The notes: generated by a model not told the origin, from the letters alone. Counted from the stretch's first letter, positions 1-10,016 are shown. The stretch is DNA of 59,556 nt from Cytophagales bacterium (GCA_025359125.1 JANYHI010000057.1:1-59556); one strand, 5' to 3'. Made by a program: numbers and translations.

Positions 1-81
<81 letters not shown>

Positions 82-97
82 TTTTTTATTACCTAAA

Positions 98-128
98 GGG
101 TATTCAGAAAATCTGGATACCCTTTTTT
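98..128 (+). terminator. Rho-independent terminator of the rRNA operon
   Basis: A 10-bp stem (98-107 with 113-122, one G-T pair) with a 5-base loop is followed by six T. It lies about 17 bases after the 5S end and before the converging tadA, so it most likely ends the rRNA operon transcript. Confidence 0.85.
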
Positions 129-171
129 GCTTTTAAAGCATTACTTATTTTAAAAATAGGCTGAAGTGGTG

Positions 172-627
172 CTAATTTTTTCTAATGTTCTCAAAAAAAA
201 CCTTCAATAGTTGTTGACTTTCTGATGATTTGATTCCTTTGAGTACTTCTGTCTTTGGGTGAAGAATATTCTTGTTTAACAGGGAGAAGCCGCGTTGAGA
301 ATCTTCGGCAGCATAGATTAACTTAGAGAGTTGTACCCAGTGAAGTGCGCCAGCGCACATTACACAAGGTTCTAGCGTGACATAGAGAATACATTCATTT
401 AAATACTTTGAACCTAACTCGTAAGACGCGGACGTAATAGCCAACATTTCTGCATGGGCTGTTGCATCTGTAAGTTTTTCTGTTTGATTATGTGCTCTTG
501 AAATGATTTTATTTTTGCAAACGACAATGGCTCCTACAGGAACTTCACCAAGTTCTAAAGCTTTTTGGGCTTCTTTTAGTGCTTCGCCCATGAAGAATTC
601 GTGAGACTTGTTGAGTTCAATCTTCAT
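172..627 (-). CDS. tadA: tRNA-specific adenosine deaminase TadA
   Basis: 151-residue cytidine/deoxycytidylate-deaminase-fold protein of the usual TadA length. The zinc site is complete: H58-A-E60 supplies the ligand and catalytic glutamate, and P87-C88-V-M-C91 supplies the two cysteines. Known role of the family: deaminates A34 of tRNA-Arg(ACG) to inosine. Related nucleoside or guanine deaminases share the fold, but the N-terminal FFMGEALKEAQKALELGEVPVGAIVV block is TadA-like. It converges on the rRNA operon end; a GC-rich intergenic element lies just upstream of its start. Confidence 0.9.
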   Translation of the reverse strand: MKIELNKSHEFFMGEALKEAQKALELGEVPVGAIVVCKNKIISRAHNQTEKLTDATAHAEMLAITSASYELGSKYLNECILYVTLEPCVMCAGALHWVQLSKLIYAAEDSQRGFSLLNKNILHPKTEVLKGIKSSESQQLLKVFFENIRKN

Positions 628-650
628 ATGCTGGGCGGATTATTTGCGTG

Positions 651-761
651 AGGGATTGAAGTGAAAAGCCTCCCGAGGCTGCGCTCGGGAAGGACTCCGT
701 GTGAGTTGGAGAGCCGAGGGAGCTTGAAACGGAAAGCCCGACCCGAAGGGGCACGCCCCAA
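651..761. repeat. GC-rich intergenic element, copy 1
   Basis: A GC-rich island between tadA and the next gene in otherwise AT-rich DNA. It opens with AGGGATTGAAG, contains a perfect 7-bp hairpin (671-677 with 684-690), and closes with AGCCCGACC followed by a CCCC run. A second intergenic element at 58918-59006 has the same frame: AGGGATGGAG opening, a 7-bp GC hairpin, AGCCCGACC and CCCC at the end. No start codon context or conserved peptide was seen. It may be a REP-like repeat or a structured RNA. Confidence 0.6.
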
Positions 762-788
762 TAGACATAACATGTTTTTAGTTTAGAG

Positions 789-1334
789 TTATTTTATTTT
801 AACTGATTTCATCATTGCTCGGACGGTAGTTTGCCATTGCATTTTTTGATCTTTTGGGCAATTGAACGAAAATACAATAGCTCGATCTTTTTCAACAAAG
901 TACTGAATGTAGGTGTAGCGATAAACCGCTGATTGCTCTCCTTCTTTCATTCTATTTCCATTTATTCGAGATTCAAATTCGAAAAAGATAAGTTTACGTT
1001 TATTAACAATATGCACACCTTGGTCAATAAAATCGACTCGATCATATAAGTTATTGATTCCAGCTTTAAAGAATTTTTGAGCAAGTTCTAAGTTTCCATC
1101 TGGCCATTGGGTAGCAGAAGTATTTACACTAAAATCGGCTGTCCGATTTCCATTTGTAAAGGCAGCTAAGGGTGCACGGACAGATGGGTATCGTTGCGTA
1201 ATATCATCCACAGACATTGGAGTAAGATCTTTCGGTAATGAGATCATTACACCATCTGATATTTTTGTTTTGACCAATTTAGGATGTGTAAATCCTAAGA
1301 AGAAAAATGAGGCCACAATCAGAATTTTTTTCAT
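789..1334 (-). CDS. Secreted protein of unknown function
   Basis: 181 residues from the ATG at 1334. This start is chosen because it begins a classical signal peptide ([15 protein letters not shown]); the longer reading frame to 1403 would bury it behind 23 residues and overlap the aspS leader further. The mature part has no cysteine pairs or repeats that I recognise. It looks like a small mixed alpha/beta periplasmic protein with a motif [17 protein letters not shown] near the end, which recalls PsbP/DUF1795-like folds that bind cargo at membranes; this is a weak resemblance only. It is divergent from aspS with 85 bp between starts. Confidence 0.7.
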   Translation of the reverse strand: MKKILIVASFFFLGFTHPKLVKTKISDGVMISLPKDLTPMSVDDITQRYPSVRAPLAAFTNGNRTADFSVNTSATQWPDGNLELAQKFFKAGINNLYDRVDFIDQGVHIVNKRKLIFFEFESRINGNRMKEGEQSAVYRYTYIQYFVEKDRAIVFSFNCPKDQKMQWQTTVRAMMKSVKIK

Positions 1335-1419
1335 AGCTATTTTAGTAATGGATTTGCTCATTGATAACGGAAGCGACAACCTTTTATTAATTTGCACCTT
1401 CAAATTTAATCATTTAGAT

Positions 1420-3171
1420 ATGTTACGAACCCATACTTGCGGTGAACTTCGAATAGGCGATGTAAATAAAGAGGTAATTCTTACAGGTTGGGTTCAGCGG
1501 CAACGCGACAAAGGAAGTTTGATTTGGGTTGATTTGCGAGATCGCTATGGGGTGACTCAGCTCTTTTTAGAAGAAGGAAAATCAGAGGCTTTGCTTATTG
1601 AGCTTGTGCGAACAATTGGTAGAGAGTATGTAGTTAAGGTGATAGGCATTGTAGCAGAGCGATTATCTAAAAATGATAAAATGCCTACTGGTGATATTGA
1701 GATAAAACTAACTTCTGTAGAAATTTTAAATTCTTCTAAGACGCCACCTTTTACCATTGAAGATCAAACGGATGGCGGAGATGATCTTAGAATGAAATAT
1801 CGTTATCTGGATTTAAGAAGAAATCCTGTTCGTGAGAGTTTGCAATTGCGTCATAAAATGGCACAACAAACAAGAGTTTATCTTGATGGCCTTAATTTCA
1901 TTGAAGTAGAGACTCCTGTTCTAATTAAATCTACACCGGAAGGCGCGCGCGATTTTGTTGTGCCATCGAGGATGAACCCAGGGGAATTTTACGCATTGCC
2001 GCAATCGCCACAAACATTTAAGCAATTGCTGATGGTTTCTGGTTTTGATAGATATTATCAAATTGTAAAATGCTTTCGCGATGAAGATTTAAGAGCCGAC
2101 CGTCAGCCTGAGTTTACACAGATTGATTGCGAGATGTCATTCATCACGCAAGAAGATATTTTAAAAACGTTTGAGGGATTAGTGCGCCACCTATTTAAAA
2201 CTGTGAAGGGTGTTGATATGCCTTCTGTGCCGCACATGAGTTATGATGATGCCATGAAGTATTATGGATCGGACAAACCTGATACTCGTTTTGAAATGAA
2301 ATTTGTTGAGTTAAACGAAGTTGCGAAGGGTAAGGGCTTTGTCGTTTTTGATGATGCGGAATTAGTAGTAGGAATTTGCGCTAAGGGATGTGCTGGTTAT
2401 ACGCGGAAGCAATTAGATGAACTGACTGAGTTTGTAAAGCGGCCGCAGATTGGAGCAAAAGGATTAGTTTATTTACGCTGCGAAGCCAATGGTACATTTA
2501 AATCTTCTGCCGATAAATTCTTTGATGAAATTGAGTTGAGCAAATGGGCGCAAAAATTTAATGCAGATCCGGGTGATCTTATTTTAGTATTAGCAGGCGA
2601 GAAGGACAAAACGAGAAAAGCATTGGGTGAACTTCGCCTTCATGTAGCCAATACATTAGGTTTGCGCGATAAAAATAAATTCGCTCCACTTTGGGTGGTA
2701 GATTTCCCTTTGCTTGAGTGGAATGAGGAGACAAACAGATGGCATGCCATGCACCATCCTTTTACTTCGCCTAAGCCAGAGGATATGAATTTATTGGATA
2801 GCGATCCCGGCAAGGTAAGAGCCAACGCCTATGATATGGTTTTGAATGGTACTGAAATTGGTGGTGGTTCGATTCGAATTCACGATCGGGCTACTCAGCA
2901 ATTAATGTTTAGTAAACTTGGCTTTAGTGAAGAAGAAGCTAAAAAGCAATTTGGATTTTTAATGGAGGCATTTGAATACGGAGCTCCACCACACGGAGGA
3001 ATTGCATTTGGGTTTGATCGGTTGTGTTCTCTTTTTGGTGGGGTAGATTCTATTCGTGACTTTATTGCCTTCCCTAAAAATAATTCTGGCCGCGATGTAA
3101 TGATTGATTCGCCTTCTACCATTTCAAATGAGCAGTTGAAAGAGTTGGGGATAGAAGTTAAAACTAGTTAA
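1420..3171 (+). CDS. aspS: Aspartyl-tRNA synthetase
   Basis: 583 residues, the normal length of bacterial-type AspRS, which charges tRNA-Asp in the cytoplasm. Order: N-terminal OB-fold anticodon domain ([22 protein letters not shown]), class II catalytic core with motif 2 ([18 protein letters not shown]) and motif 3 (GIAFGFDRL), and the bacterial GAD insertion in between. The ATG at 1420 is used because the family starts with [11 protein letters not shown]; the upstream extension has no homology and covers the divergent promoter region. A near-match to a Bacteroidota -7 element (TTAATTTGC) lies about 25 bases upstream. Confidence 0.97.
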   Translation: MLRTHTCGELRIGDVNKEVILTGWVQRQRDKGSLIWVDLRDRYGVTQLFLEEGKSEALLIELVRTIGREYVVKVIGIVAERLSKNDKMPTGDIEIKLTSVEILNSSKTPPFTIEDQTDGGDDLRMKYRYLDLRRNPVRESLQLRHKMAQQTRVYLDGLNFIEVETPVLIKSTPEGARDFVVPSRMNPGEFYALPQSPQTFKQLLMVSGFDRYYQIVKCFRDEDLRADRQPEFTQIDCEMSFITQEDILKTFEGLVRHLFKTVKGVDMPSVPHMSYDDAMKYYGSDKPDTRFEMKFVELNEVAKGKGFVVFDDAELVVGICAKGCAGYTRKQLDELTEFVKRPQIGAKGLVYLRCEANGTFKSSADKFFDEIELSKWAQKFNADPGDLILVLAGEKDKTRKALGELRLHVANTLGLRDKNKFAPLWVVDFPLLEWNEETNRWHAMHHPFTSPKPEDMNLLDSDPGKVRANAYDMVLNGTEIGGGSIRIHDRATQQLMFSKLGFSEEEAKKQFGFLMEAFEYGAPPHGGIAFGFDRLCSLFGGVDSIRDFIAFPKNNSGRDVMIDSPSTISNEQLKELGIEVKTS

Positions 3172-3308
3172 AATGCTCGGGCAAATCTTATTTTATTCTT
3201 TGCTCTCATTCTTTTTCTAATTTCCTGTTTAGAGTCGTTCGTTTAGGAATTTTTTTGGGAATGAGGCGATCAATATTGGGTTTTGGAAAATGGCGAGGTG
3301 AAAATCGT

Positions 3309-4193
3309 TTACGCTTCTGACTGCAATTCGTTATTAATACTTTTTATAACCAGATCAATTTCTTTTGCCTGTTCTTCAATTTTTTGAAACAGAAAAGGAT
3401 AATCCAGATCAGAATCTATTTTCGATAAATGAATCAATCCTAACACACGCGCAACAGGCCCTCGCAAGTGGTGTGCGTTTGAGTAAGCATACCGAATAAG
3501 CTGTTCGTTTTGTTCTTTTACCTTATGCGTTCTCTCTTCTACTAACCGTTCTAAATTGATATTTAATTGATATAAATTTTCTTGGCCTTGCATTAATTCC
3601 TCATTTTGAGTTTCAATTTCGTTTGTCTTTTCAATAAGTTCTAGGTTTTTTTCGGCTAAATCTTCAAATGCCTTATCATATTTTTGTTTTAACATCCAAG
3701 ATGAGAAAGCGATTATAGTGAATAAAATGCAATAGGTAACGCCAGCTACAATAATGTCATTGGCATTCTGCTTTCCGTATTGCGTGGGGTGTAAGGCAAG
3801 CCACGTAAAAACAAGTGACATTCCAAGTAACGTAATACTATTCAAGAACAAAGGAGACTTGCCCTTGGTAAGAACGGAAAACCCAAACCCGATTACCATT
3901 ACCAGAGCCATTGATGAAGTGGTAATAGTATCTGCCTCTATACTTTGATAAAACATAGCTGCCATACTTATAAAACCTATCCATATCACAGCAAAAGAAA
4001 AGTACCCATTCTTATAAAAAATGTATGCAGTGACTACTGCAAATAAAATAGCTGAGTCTATCAGAGCAGATCGGGTTACAGTAAACCCAGTAAAATAAAA
4101 ATCAACTGCCATCACAATTAAAATACTGATTAAACATATTTTTAAAAGTGACTCTAGGAAAAATTCTTCAATAGGTTTTACAGACTTGGACAT
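3309..4193 (-). CDS. Membrane histidine-kinase-like protein lacking the ATPase domain
   Basis: 294 residues. About six membrane helices (roughly 13-170) are followed by a coiled coil (about 170-235) and a dimerisation/phosphoacceptor helix pair with H241-H-L-R-G-P246, the Bacteroidota variant of the HDLRxP box. The protein then stops at residue 294. There is no N, G1, F or G2 box, and only 137 bp separate its stop from the end of aspS, so a split-off catalytic domain cannot follow. It starts 6 bp after uvrB and is probably co-transcribed. It could accept phosphate from another kinase, dimerise with one, or be a decaying kinase; the frame is intact. Confidence 0.75.
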   Translation of the reverse strand: MSKSVKPIEEFFLESLLKICLISILIVMAVDFYFTGFTVTRSALIDSAILFAVVTAYIFYKNGYFSFAVIWIGFISMAAMFYQSIEADTITTSSMALVMVIGFGFSVLTKGKSPLFLNSITLLGMSLVFTWLALHPTQYGKQNANDIIVAGVTYCILFTIIAFSSWMLKQKYDKAFEDLAEKNLELIEKTNEIETQNEELMQGQENLYQLNINLERLVEERTHKVKEQNEQLIRYAYSNAHHLRGPVARVLGLIHLSKIDSDLDYPFLFQKIEEQAKEIDLVIKSINNELQSEA

Positions 4194-4199
4194 GTGCTT

Positions 4200-6221
4200 C
4201 TATTTATTCTCTATCAATTTTTGAATAGCCAAATATTCATCTCGTAAGCGGGCAGCTTCCATAAACTCTAATTCTTTGGCAGCCTTCTCCATAGCCTTAC
4301 GTGTGCGTTCAGCCATCTTCATCAATTCATCTTTGGTTAAATAAGCTGTAACCGGATCTGCCGCTAAAGATTTTTCTTCATCTTCAATGTAGTATCTCTT
4401 CATCGACTTTTTAGAATCAGCCACTTTAGTTTGCCCAAGAATAGAATCGATTGACTTTAAAATTGTTTTAGGTGTAAGGCCATTTGCCAGGTTGTAATCT
4501 TGCTGAATTTTTCTTCTACGGTCTGTTTCATCAATGGCCAAATGCATCGACTCAGTTATTTTATCGGCATACATAATCACACGGCCATTTTCATTTCTAG
4601 CAGCACGCCCAATAGTTTGGACTAGAGATCTTTGGTTTCTTAAAAAGCCTTCTTTGTCGGCATCTAAGATTGCAACCAGAGAAACTTCCGGTAAGTCTAA
4701 ACCTTCGCGTAATAAATTCACTCCTACTAAAACATCAAAAATTCCGAGGCGTAATTCGCGAAGAATTTCTACACGATCTAATGTTTGCACTTCGCTGTGA
4801 ATGTAACGACACTTAACATGCGCGCGCTCCATAAACTTTGTAAGTTCTTCGGCCATGCGCTTTGTAAGAGTGGTTACCAAAACTCTTTCTTTCTTTTTTA
4901 CACGTTCGTCAATTTCTTCTAGCAAATCATCAATTTGATTTTTACTAGGTCGAACGTCAATGATTGGATCGAGCAATCCGGTTGGTCGGATGATTTGTTC
5001 TACTACTACACCTTCAGATTTTCTTAATTCATATTCAGAGGGTGTTGCGCTCACATAAACAGTCTGGCCTAGTATCCCTTCAAACTCGTTAAATGTTAAC
5101 GGACGATTATCCATTGCAGAGGGCAATCGAAAGCCATAGTCAACTAAGTTTACTTTTCTTGAGCGATCTCCACCCCACATGGCTCGAACTTGGGGAACGG
5201 TTACGTGACTTTCATCAATCACCATCAAAAAATCATCAGGAAAATAATCAATCAGGCAGAAGGGTCTGGCGCCAACTTGTCTTCTATCAAAATAGCGGGA
5301 GTAGTTTTCGATGCCACTGCAATACCCAAGTTCGCGCATCATTTCCAAGTCAAACTCTGTTCTTTCTTTTAGTCGTTTAGCTTCTAAATGTTTTCGTTCA
5401 CCTTCAAACATACCAACTTGCAGCACCATGTCATCCTGAATTTCACGGATGGCTTGCTGCAGCATGTCTTTTCCTGTAACAAATAAATTAGCTGGAAATA
5501 TTACAGTTTGTTTTTCGTCTGATATTTTTTTACCGCTGATTGGATCAATTAATTGAATGGATTCAATTTCATCGCCAAAGAAATAAACGCGCAAAGCATA
5601 ATCTGCATAAGCAAGAAAAATATCAACGGTATCTCCCTTTACTCTAAAGGTGCCCCTCTTAAATTCTGCTTCTGTGCGATTATATAAAATATCTACCAAC
5701 GCAAAGAGGAGTCTGTTGCGCGGAATTAGTTCTCCTACTTTTAGTTGAATTCTGTTTTTACCAAATTCTTCCGGATTTCCGATACCATAAATACATGAGA
5801 CGGAAGCCACCACAATCACATCTCTTCGGCCAGAAAGTAATGAGGAAGTTGCGCTTAATCTAAGCTTTTCAATTTCTTGATTGATGGATAAATCTTTTTC
5901 AATATAAAGATTGGAAGAGGGAATGAATGCTTCGGGTTGGTAGTAGTCATAATAAGAGATAAAATATTCTACCGCGTTATGCGGAAAGAATTGTTTAAAC
6001 TCTCCGTATAATTGAGCAGCCAGCGTTTTATTGTGGCTAAGAATAAGGGTTGGCTTATTTGTCTTTGCAATTACATTGGCAATTGTAAATGTTTTTCCTG
6101 AACCGGTTACACCAAGCAGTGTTTGATTTTGCTCGCCCTCTAGCACACCCTTCACAAGTTGTTCAATTGCTTTGGGCTGATCTCCAGTAGGTTCGTATTC
6201 GCTGGTTAGTTCAAAGTCCAT
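4200..6221 (-). CDS. uvrB: Excinuclease ABC subunit B
   Basis: 673 residues, full length. It is the DNA-loading helicase-like subunit of nucleotide excision repair and works with UvrA and UvrC. Visible: Walker A GVTGSGKT at 37-44, the tyrosine-rich beta-hairpin that clamps the damaged strand ([17 protein letters not shown], about 90-106), helicase motifs V/VI ([15 protein letters not shown]), and a C-terminal UVR domain that binds UvrC (about 632-667). Upstream, 60 bp separate it from aroE and hold heptanucleotide repeats; downstream 6 bp lead to the kinase-like gene. Confidence 0.97.
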   Translation of the reverse strand: MDFELTSEYEPTGDQPKAIEQLVKGVLEGEQNQTLLGVTGSGKTFTIANVIAKTNKPTLILSHNKTLAAQLYGEFKQFFPHNAVEYFISYYDYYQPEAFIPSSNLYIEKDLSINQEIEKLRLSATSSLLSGRRDVIVVASVSCIYGIGNPEEFGKNRIQLKVGELIPRNRLLFALVDILYNRTEAEFKRGTFRVKGDTVDIFLAYADYALRVYFFGDEIESIQLIDPISGKKISDEKQTVIFPANLFVTGKDMLQQAIREIQDDMVLQVGMFEGERKHLEAKRLKERTEFDLEMMRELGYCSGIENYSRYFDRRQVGARPFCLIDYFPDDFLMVIDESHVTVPQVRAMWGGDRSRKVNLVDYGFRLPSAMDNRPLTFNEFEGILGQTVYVSATPSEYELRKSEGVVVEQIIRPTGLLDPIIDVRPSKNQIDDLLEEIDERVKKKERVLVTTLTKRMAEELTKFMERAHVKCRYIHSEVQTLDRVEILRELRLGIFDVLVGVNLLREGLDLPEVSLVAILDADKEGFLRNQRSLVQTIGRAARNENGRVIMYADKITESMHLAIDETDRRRKIQQDYNLANGLTPKTILKSIDSILGQTKVADSKKSMKRYYIEDEEKSLAADPVTAYLTKDELMKMAERTRKAMEKAAKELEFMEAARLRDEYLAIQKLIENK

Positions 6222-6243
6222 TTGATTAAAAGTTGATCAAATA

Positions 6244-6278
6244 ATAGTTAACTGTTAATCGCAGAGCCGACAGCGACA
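6244..6278. repeat. Degenerate heptanucleotide tandem repeat (uvrB-aroE spacer)
   Basis: Five 7-base units in strict register, the first two being ATAGTTA and ACTGTTA; the remaining three are GC-richer and end in AG or AC. The stretch fills most of the gap between aroE and uvrB. By itself this is weak, but it matches the 7-base periodicity at other loci in the window. Confidence 0.45.
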
Positions 6279-6281
6279 ACT

Positions 6282-7025
6282 CTAATTATTCCAAATTGCC
6301 CAAGCCTTTTCGGCCTGAATGTGAAGCATCTCTAATCCGTTTTTAATGGTAGCTCCTCTCATCTCTGCTTTCTGCAAAAACAATGTTCTGGCAGGATTGT
6401 AAATTAAATCGTACACAAAGTGGCTGGAGGTAAGCAAATCAAAATTAATGGTAGGAAATGAATTTGTATTAGGTGACATGCCTAACGGAGTAGTATTAAT
6501 GATGAGTGTTGATTCTGAAATGGGGCTGCCGTCTTTTTCAAGACCTTCATATGTAAAATCGCCTTTACCTTCTTCTCTAGATGCGATCTTAAATGGAATA
6601 GAAAGTTTTTTCAACGCTTGCTGAACGGCTTTAGAAGAACCACCAGTGCCGAGTATAAGTGCTTTTGCATTTTCGGTTTTAGGAAACCATTTTTCTAATG
6701 TTTCATAAAAAGCATCACTATCGGTATTAAAACCTTTTAGGCTACCATTTTGAATTTTAATTACGTTAACTGCGCCAATTTTTTTTGCTTCAGAATCAAT
6801 GTCGTTCAAAAACTTTAGCACTTGTTCTTTATAAGGTACGGTTACATTCAGTCCGTATAATTCTGGGTTTTCTTCTAGTAACTTTTTTAGTTCATCTACT
6901 TTGTTCAATGGATACAAGTCATAATGATAATCACGCAATCCCTCGCGAAAAAATTTTTCATCAAAAAAAGATTTTGAAAAAGAGTGAGATACAGAAGAGC
7001 CGATTAAGCCAAATTTTTTTTCCAT
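6282..7025 (-). CDS. aroE: Shikimate dehydrogenase
   Basis: 247 residues, a little shorter than E. coli AroE (272) but complete. It reduces 3-dehydroshikimate to shikimate with NADPH in chorismate synthesis. Substrate-binding SVSHSFS at 11-17; catalytic pair K66 (in NVTVPYK) and D102 (in NTDSD); cofactor loop GTGGSSKAV; NTTPLGM; and the C-terminal GLEMLHIQAEKAW helix. It follows dedA by 8 bp, so it is part of the minus-strand run from the TPR gene to uvrB. The next enzyme of the pathway, AroK, is encoded elsewhere in the window. Confidence 0.95.
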   Translation of the reverse strand: MEKKFGLIGSSVSHSFSKSFFDEKFFREGLRDYHYDLYPLNKVDELKKLLEENPELYGLNVTVPYKEQVLKFLNDIDSEAKKIGAVNVIKIQNGSLKGFNTDSDAFYETLEKWFPKTENAKALILGTGGSSKAVQQALKKLSIPFKIASREEGKGDFTYEGLEKDGSPISESTLIINTTPLGMSPNTNSFPTINFDLLTSSHFVYDLIYNPARTLFLQKAEMRGATIKNGLEMLHIQAEKAWAIWNN

Positions 7026-7033
7026 AAAATAAA

Positions 7034-7687
7034 TTATAAAGTGACGGACGTGGTTTTGTTCTTCCTGCTCTTGATGAGCCCTATTACCATTGGAAGTAGG
7101 GAGATCAGTATGATTGCGAGGATTACTTTTTCAAAGTTACTCTTTACTATTGGAATATTGCCGAATAGGTACCCTAATAATGACAGCCCCACTACCCAGA
7201 GGATGCCGCCTACAATACAGTTTAAAATGTAGGTCTTATATTTCATGTTTCCTGCACCAGCTACAAATGGCGCAATGGTTCTTATAATTGGAACAAACCG
7301 CGCCATGATGATAGTTTTTGCCCCGTGTTTTTGGTAGAAGACTTCTGTTTGTACAATGTATTCGTGTTTAAAGAACAAGATTCTTTTTTTGCTCTTAATG
7401 AAGTTACCCGCAAACCTACCCACAAAATAATTTGTGTTATCTCCACAAAGAGCAGCAATAATCAAAAGAGGAATGATAACATAAATATTCAATGCGGAAT
7501 TGGGTAGTGCGGAAATTGCCCCTGCCGCAAATAAAAGCGAATCTCCCGGAAGGAAAGGCATAACAATTAAACCGGTTTCGGTAAAAACGATTAGAAAGAG
7601 GATGACGTAGGTTAAAGTTCCATACTCATTTACAAGGGCAATCAAATGCTGATCTAAATGAAGTATAAAATCAATTAAAAATTCCAT
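7034..7687 (-). CDS. DedA/SNARE-associated family membrane protein
   Basis: 217 residues, polytopic. Hallmarks of the DedA (VTT) family are present: the re-entrant FLPGDSLLFAAGA motif (about 45-57), GRFAGNF, and the RFVPIIRTIAPFVAGAGNM segment with conserved arginines. DedA proteins flip or transport polyprenyl-phosphate or phospholipids in the inner membrane. It begins 5 bp after the ComA-like gene. The substrate cannot be read from sequence. Confidence 0.9.
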   Translation of the reverse strand: MEFLIDFILHLDQHLIALVNEYGTLTYVILFLIVFTETGLIVMPFLPGDSLLFAAGAISALPNSALNIYVIIPLLIIAALCGDNTNYFVGRFAGNFIKSKKRILFFKHEYIVQTEVFYQKHGAKTIIMARFVPIIRTIAPFVAGAGNMKYKTYILNCIVGGILWVVGLSLLGYLFGNIPIVKSNFEKVILAIILISLLPMVIGLIKSRKNKTTSVTL

Positions 7688-7692
7688 TGCTA

Positions 7693-8499
7693 TTAGTCAG
7701 CTTCAAAAGCAGGTGCAGAATTATTATCTTTTTTTCTTTCTAATCCCAAGAAGTGAAGGAATGTATCTCCGCGCAAACCTAATCGGATTGTTTCCAGGGG
7801 AATTATTTCATTAGGAGCGATATTGCCTAAGTTAACATTAGCACCTAATAATTTGATGAACCAAACTTGTTGAGCTTTTTGTGGAGCTTCCCAGATAATT
7901 TTTTCAAAAGGTATTTTGGTTAAAATCTCCTGAACAAGTCCTGATCTTACTTCGCCACTTGAACGGAACAAACCTACATTTCCGCCTTCGCGCGCTTCTC
8001 CAATCACTTTCCACGCTCCGGCATCTAATTCCTTTTGCATGAGATCAATCCACATATAAGGAGGAATGACTTTGTCAGCATCTTTTGATCCTACCTCAGA
8101 TAAAACGGTTACTTGTGAAGATAACTTGGTTATATAATCAAGTTTTTTATCGTGATCCAAATCAATCGAGCCGTCAGAAACTTCTGCAAAGCCCATATCG
8201 TATTTATCTAATACTTTGCGGTAATCATCAAATTGGTCTCTGATAATGAAGGCTTCAAACAAGGTGCCTCCGAAATAGCACGGTACGCCAGCATCTCTGT
8301 AGACTTTTAATTTTTCTTTAAGATGAGGGGTAACAAATGAAGTGGCCCATCCAAGTTTAACAATATCAACATGTTCGGAAGCAATGCTCATAAAGTCTTC
8401 TGCCTCGCGCACGCTAAGACCTTTATCCATTGCCATGGTATAACCCATCTGCCTGGGCTTTTGTGTGCGCTCAGGTAAATTTTTAAGATTGTAGTTCAT
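7693..8499 (-). CDS. Phosphosulfolactate synthase (ComA) family protein
   Basis: 268 residues, the length of ComA, a TIM-barrel enzyme that adds sulfite to phosphoenolpyruvate to make phosphosulfolactate, the first step of coenzyme M synthesis in methanogens. Family features seen: DIVKLGWATS near residue 45, GVPCYFGGTLFE, FAEVSDGS, LSEVGSKD, and the EAREGGNVGLF loop. No comB, comC or comDE neighbour is present and the organism is not a methanogen. Its ATG overlaps the stop of the upstream TPR gene by one base (TAATG), implying coupled translation. A role in sulfonate or sulfonolipid synthesis is an inference. Confidence 0.85.
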   Translation of the reverse strand: MNYNLKNLPERTQKPRQMGYTMAMDKGLSVREAEDFMSIASEHVDIVKLGWATSFVTPHLKEKLKVYRDAGVPCYFGGTLFEAFIIRDQFDDYRKVLDKYDMGFAEVSDGSIDLDHDKKLDYITKLSSQVTVLSEVGSKDADKVIPPYMWIDLMQKELDAGAWKVIGEAREGGNVGLFRSSGEVRSGLVQEILTKIPFEKIIWEAPQKAQQVWFIKLLGANVNLGNIAPNEIIPLETIRLGLRGDTFLHFLGLERKKDNNSAPAFEAD

Positions 8500-9908
8500 T
8501 AGGAATTTTCTTTTCTAAACTGATCGATGATTTTGTAAAGGGCTTTTTGCGTCTCTAATTTCGGGAAGAAGTCAAATAATACCTTGTGCCCATCAAAGTC
8601 CAAAATTAACGCATTTTCTAAATAAGTAAAGGCTTCTTTGAATTGGCCAGCCTCGATGTAATAAACACCCATTCTGTAAAGAAAATCGGTGTCTTTAGGG
8701 GTATCAGCCATTCCCTGTGCAAGCACATCCACGGCTTTTAAGGGTTCCCCTTGCTCGTAATAGATAAAGGACCAATTCAACCAAATCTCTTTATCATCGG
8801 GTGCGAGGTTAGCAGCTTCTTCATAGGCGCTAATGCTAGAGATGGTGTTGCCTATTTTAAATTCTGCGTGCGCGGCAGCTTTCCAATAATCGGGATTGAG
8901 ATGATTTATTTTAATTGCTTTATTAAAAAAATGAAGGGCCTGATACCATTTTTCTTGTTTCTCCAGGCAGCTCCCAGCTCCGTACCAAGCTTCATCATAA
9001 AGTGAATCTAGTTTAGAAGATTTCTGAAAATATTTTAGACCTAAATCAAATTGATTCAGGTTTTCGTATGCCGCACCAATGCAACAATAAACCTCAGGGC
9101 TAGGGCCTTCGATTTCAATTGTTTTGTTAAATGCTTCCAATGCCTCTTGATGTTTTTCAAGATTCATTAGTGAGTTGCCCAAATTAAAATAAGCAGATGC
9201 GAAATTTTCGTCAATGGCTAAAGCATATCCATACGCATCAACTGCCTCTTGGAATTTCTCAAGTTTATTACAAACTATTCCCAGATTATACCAAGCTGCC
9301 GCTGAGTATGGGTCTTCGTCAATAAACTTTTTATAGTACGATAAGCTATTTTCAAGCTGACCAACTACATCAAGACAAAAGGCTAGTTCATACAAAGACC
9401 CTTCGTGATTGATATTTTCTTCAATTGAATTTTTATAGGCTTCAATTGCCTTATCGTAATCTTCTATACTTTGATACGCTAATCCAATGTTATAATAAAT
9501 ATCATCCCTCTCATCATTCGCAAACGAAAGGATTTCTTCGTACAACGTAATTGCCTCCTGGTATTTTGCTTGTAATGAGAGGATGGATCCAATAGAAAGA
9601 TAAATTTCAATATCCATTGGGTGAAGATTGCGAGCTTTCTCTAATAAATCGAGTGCTTCTTCGTACTCCTCAAGGTTAGAAAGAATTTGTGCTTTAATTG
9701 AAATTAATCCAGTCGAAAATGGAAATTGATCCATCGCATTATTCACAGCTTTTAAAGCTTTTTTAAACTTTAATTTTTCCATGTAATAATCGATGATGAT
9801 CTCGTAGGCATCGATATCAAAATATTCCAGTGAATTGGCTCGTAGATTTTCTTCGTAGCGCTTGATCAACTCCTCTTCTTCTTCCCTCTTTCTGAATTCG
9901 TGGCTCAT
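8499..9908 (-). CDS. Tetratricopeptide-repeat protein
   Basis: 469 residues made almost wholly of about 12 TPR units of 34 residues (for example YEEALDLLEKARNLHPMDIE and FASAYFNLGNSLMNLEKH). No signal peptide or membrane segment is seen, so it is probably a cytoplasmic scaffold. It is the first gene of the minus-strand run ComA-like/DedA/AroE and overlaps the ComA-like gene by one base. A perfect 12-bp inverted repeat lies 38 bp upstream of its start. Its binding partner is unknown. Confidence 0.9.
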   Translation of the reverse strand: MSHEFRKREEEEELIKRYEENLRANSLEYFDIDAYEIIIDYYMEKLKFKKALKAVNNAMDQFPFSTGLISIKAQILSNLEEYEEALDLLEKARNLHPMDIEIYLSIGSILSLQAKYQEAITLYEEILSFANDERDDIYYNIGLAYQSIEDYDKAIEAYKNSIEENINHEGSLYELAFCLDVVGQLENSLSYYKKFIDEDPYSAAAWYNLGIVCNKLEKFQEAVDAYGYALAIDENFASAYFNLGNSLMNLEKHQEALEAFNKTIEIEGPSPEVYCCIGAAYENLNQFDLGLKYFQKSSKLDSLYDEAWYGAGSCLEKQEKWYQALHFFNKAIKINHLNPDYWKAAAHAEFKIGNTISSISAYEEAANLAPDDKEIWLNWSFIYYEQGEPLKAVDVLAQGMADTPKDTDFLYRMGVYYIEAGQFKEAFTYLENALILDFDGHKVLFDFFPKLETQKALYKIIDQFRKENS

Positions 9909-9945
9909 CTGTCGAAAGGTTTTTCTAAAGTAGGAAAAAATTTGA

Positions 9946-9977
9946 TGTACAAAAAAGATAGTCTACTTTTTTGTACA
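9946..9977. promoter_or_regulatory. Perfect 12-bp inverted repeat between epimerase and TPR genes
   Basis: TGTACAAAAAAG (9946-9957) and its exact reverse complement (9966-9977) flank an 8-base spacer. On either strand the 3' arm carries CTTTTTT, so it could act as a weak AT-rich terminator for the minus-strand epimerase gene that ends at 10017. Equally it could be an operator in front of the TPR gene. Confidence 0.6.
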
Positions 9978-10016
9978 AAGTTCTTGTAATAAAAAGTTAC
10001 TGACAAGTTGCGATTC

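Noticed and set aside
3212-3257. Terminator hairpin after aspS
   Set aside because: TTCCT/AGGAA stem is only 5 bp with a long loop; T run present but the stem is too weak to call.
7693-8499. Coenzyme M biosynthesis pathway
   Set aside because: Only a ComA-like gene is present and the organism is bacterial and heterotrophic; the other com genes are absent.
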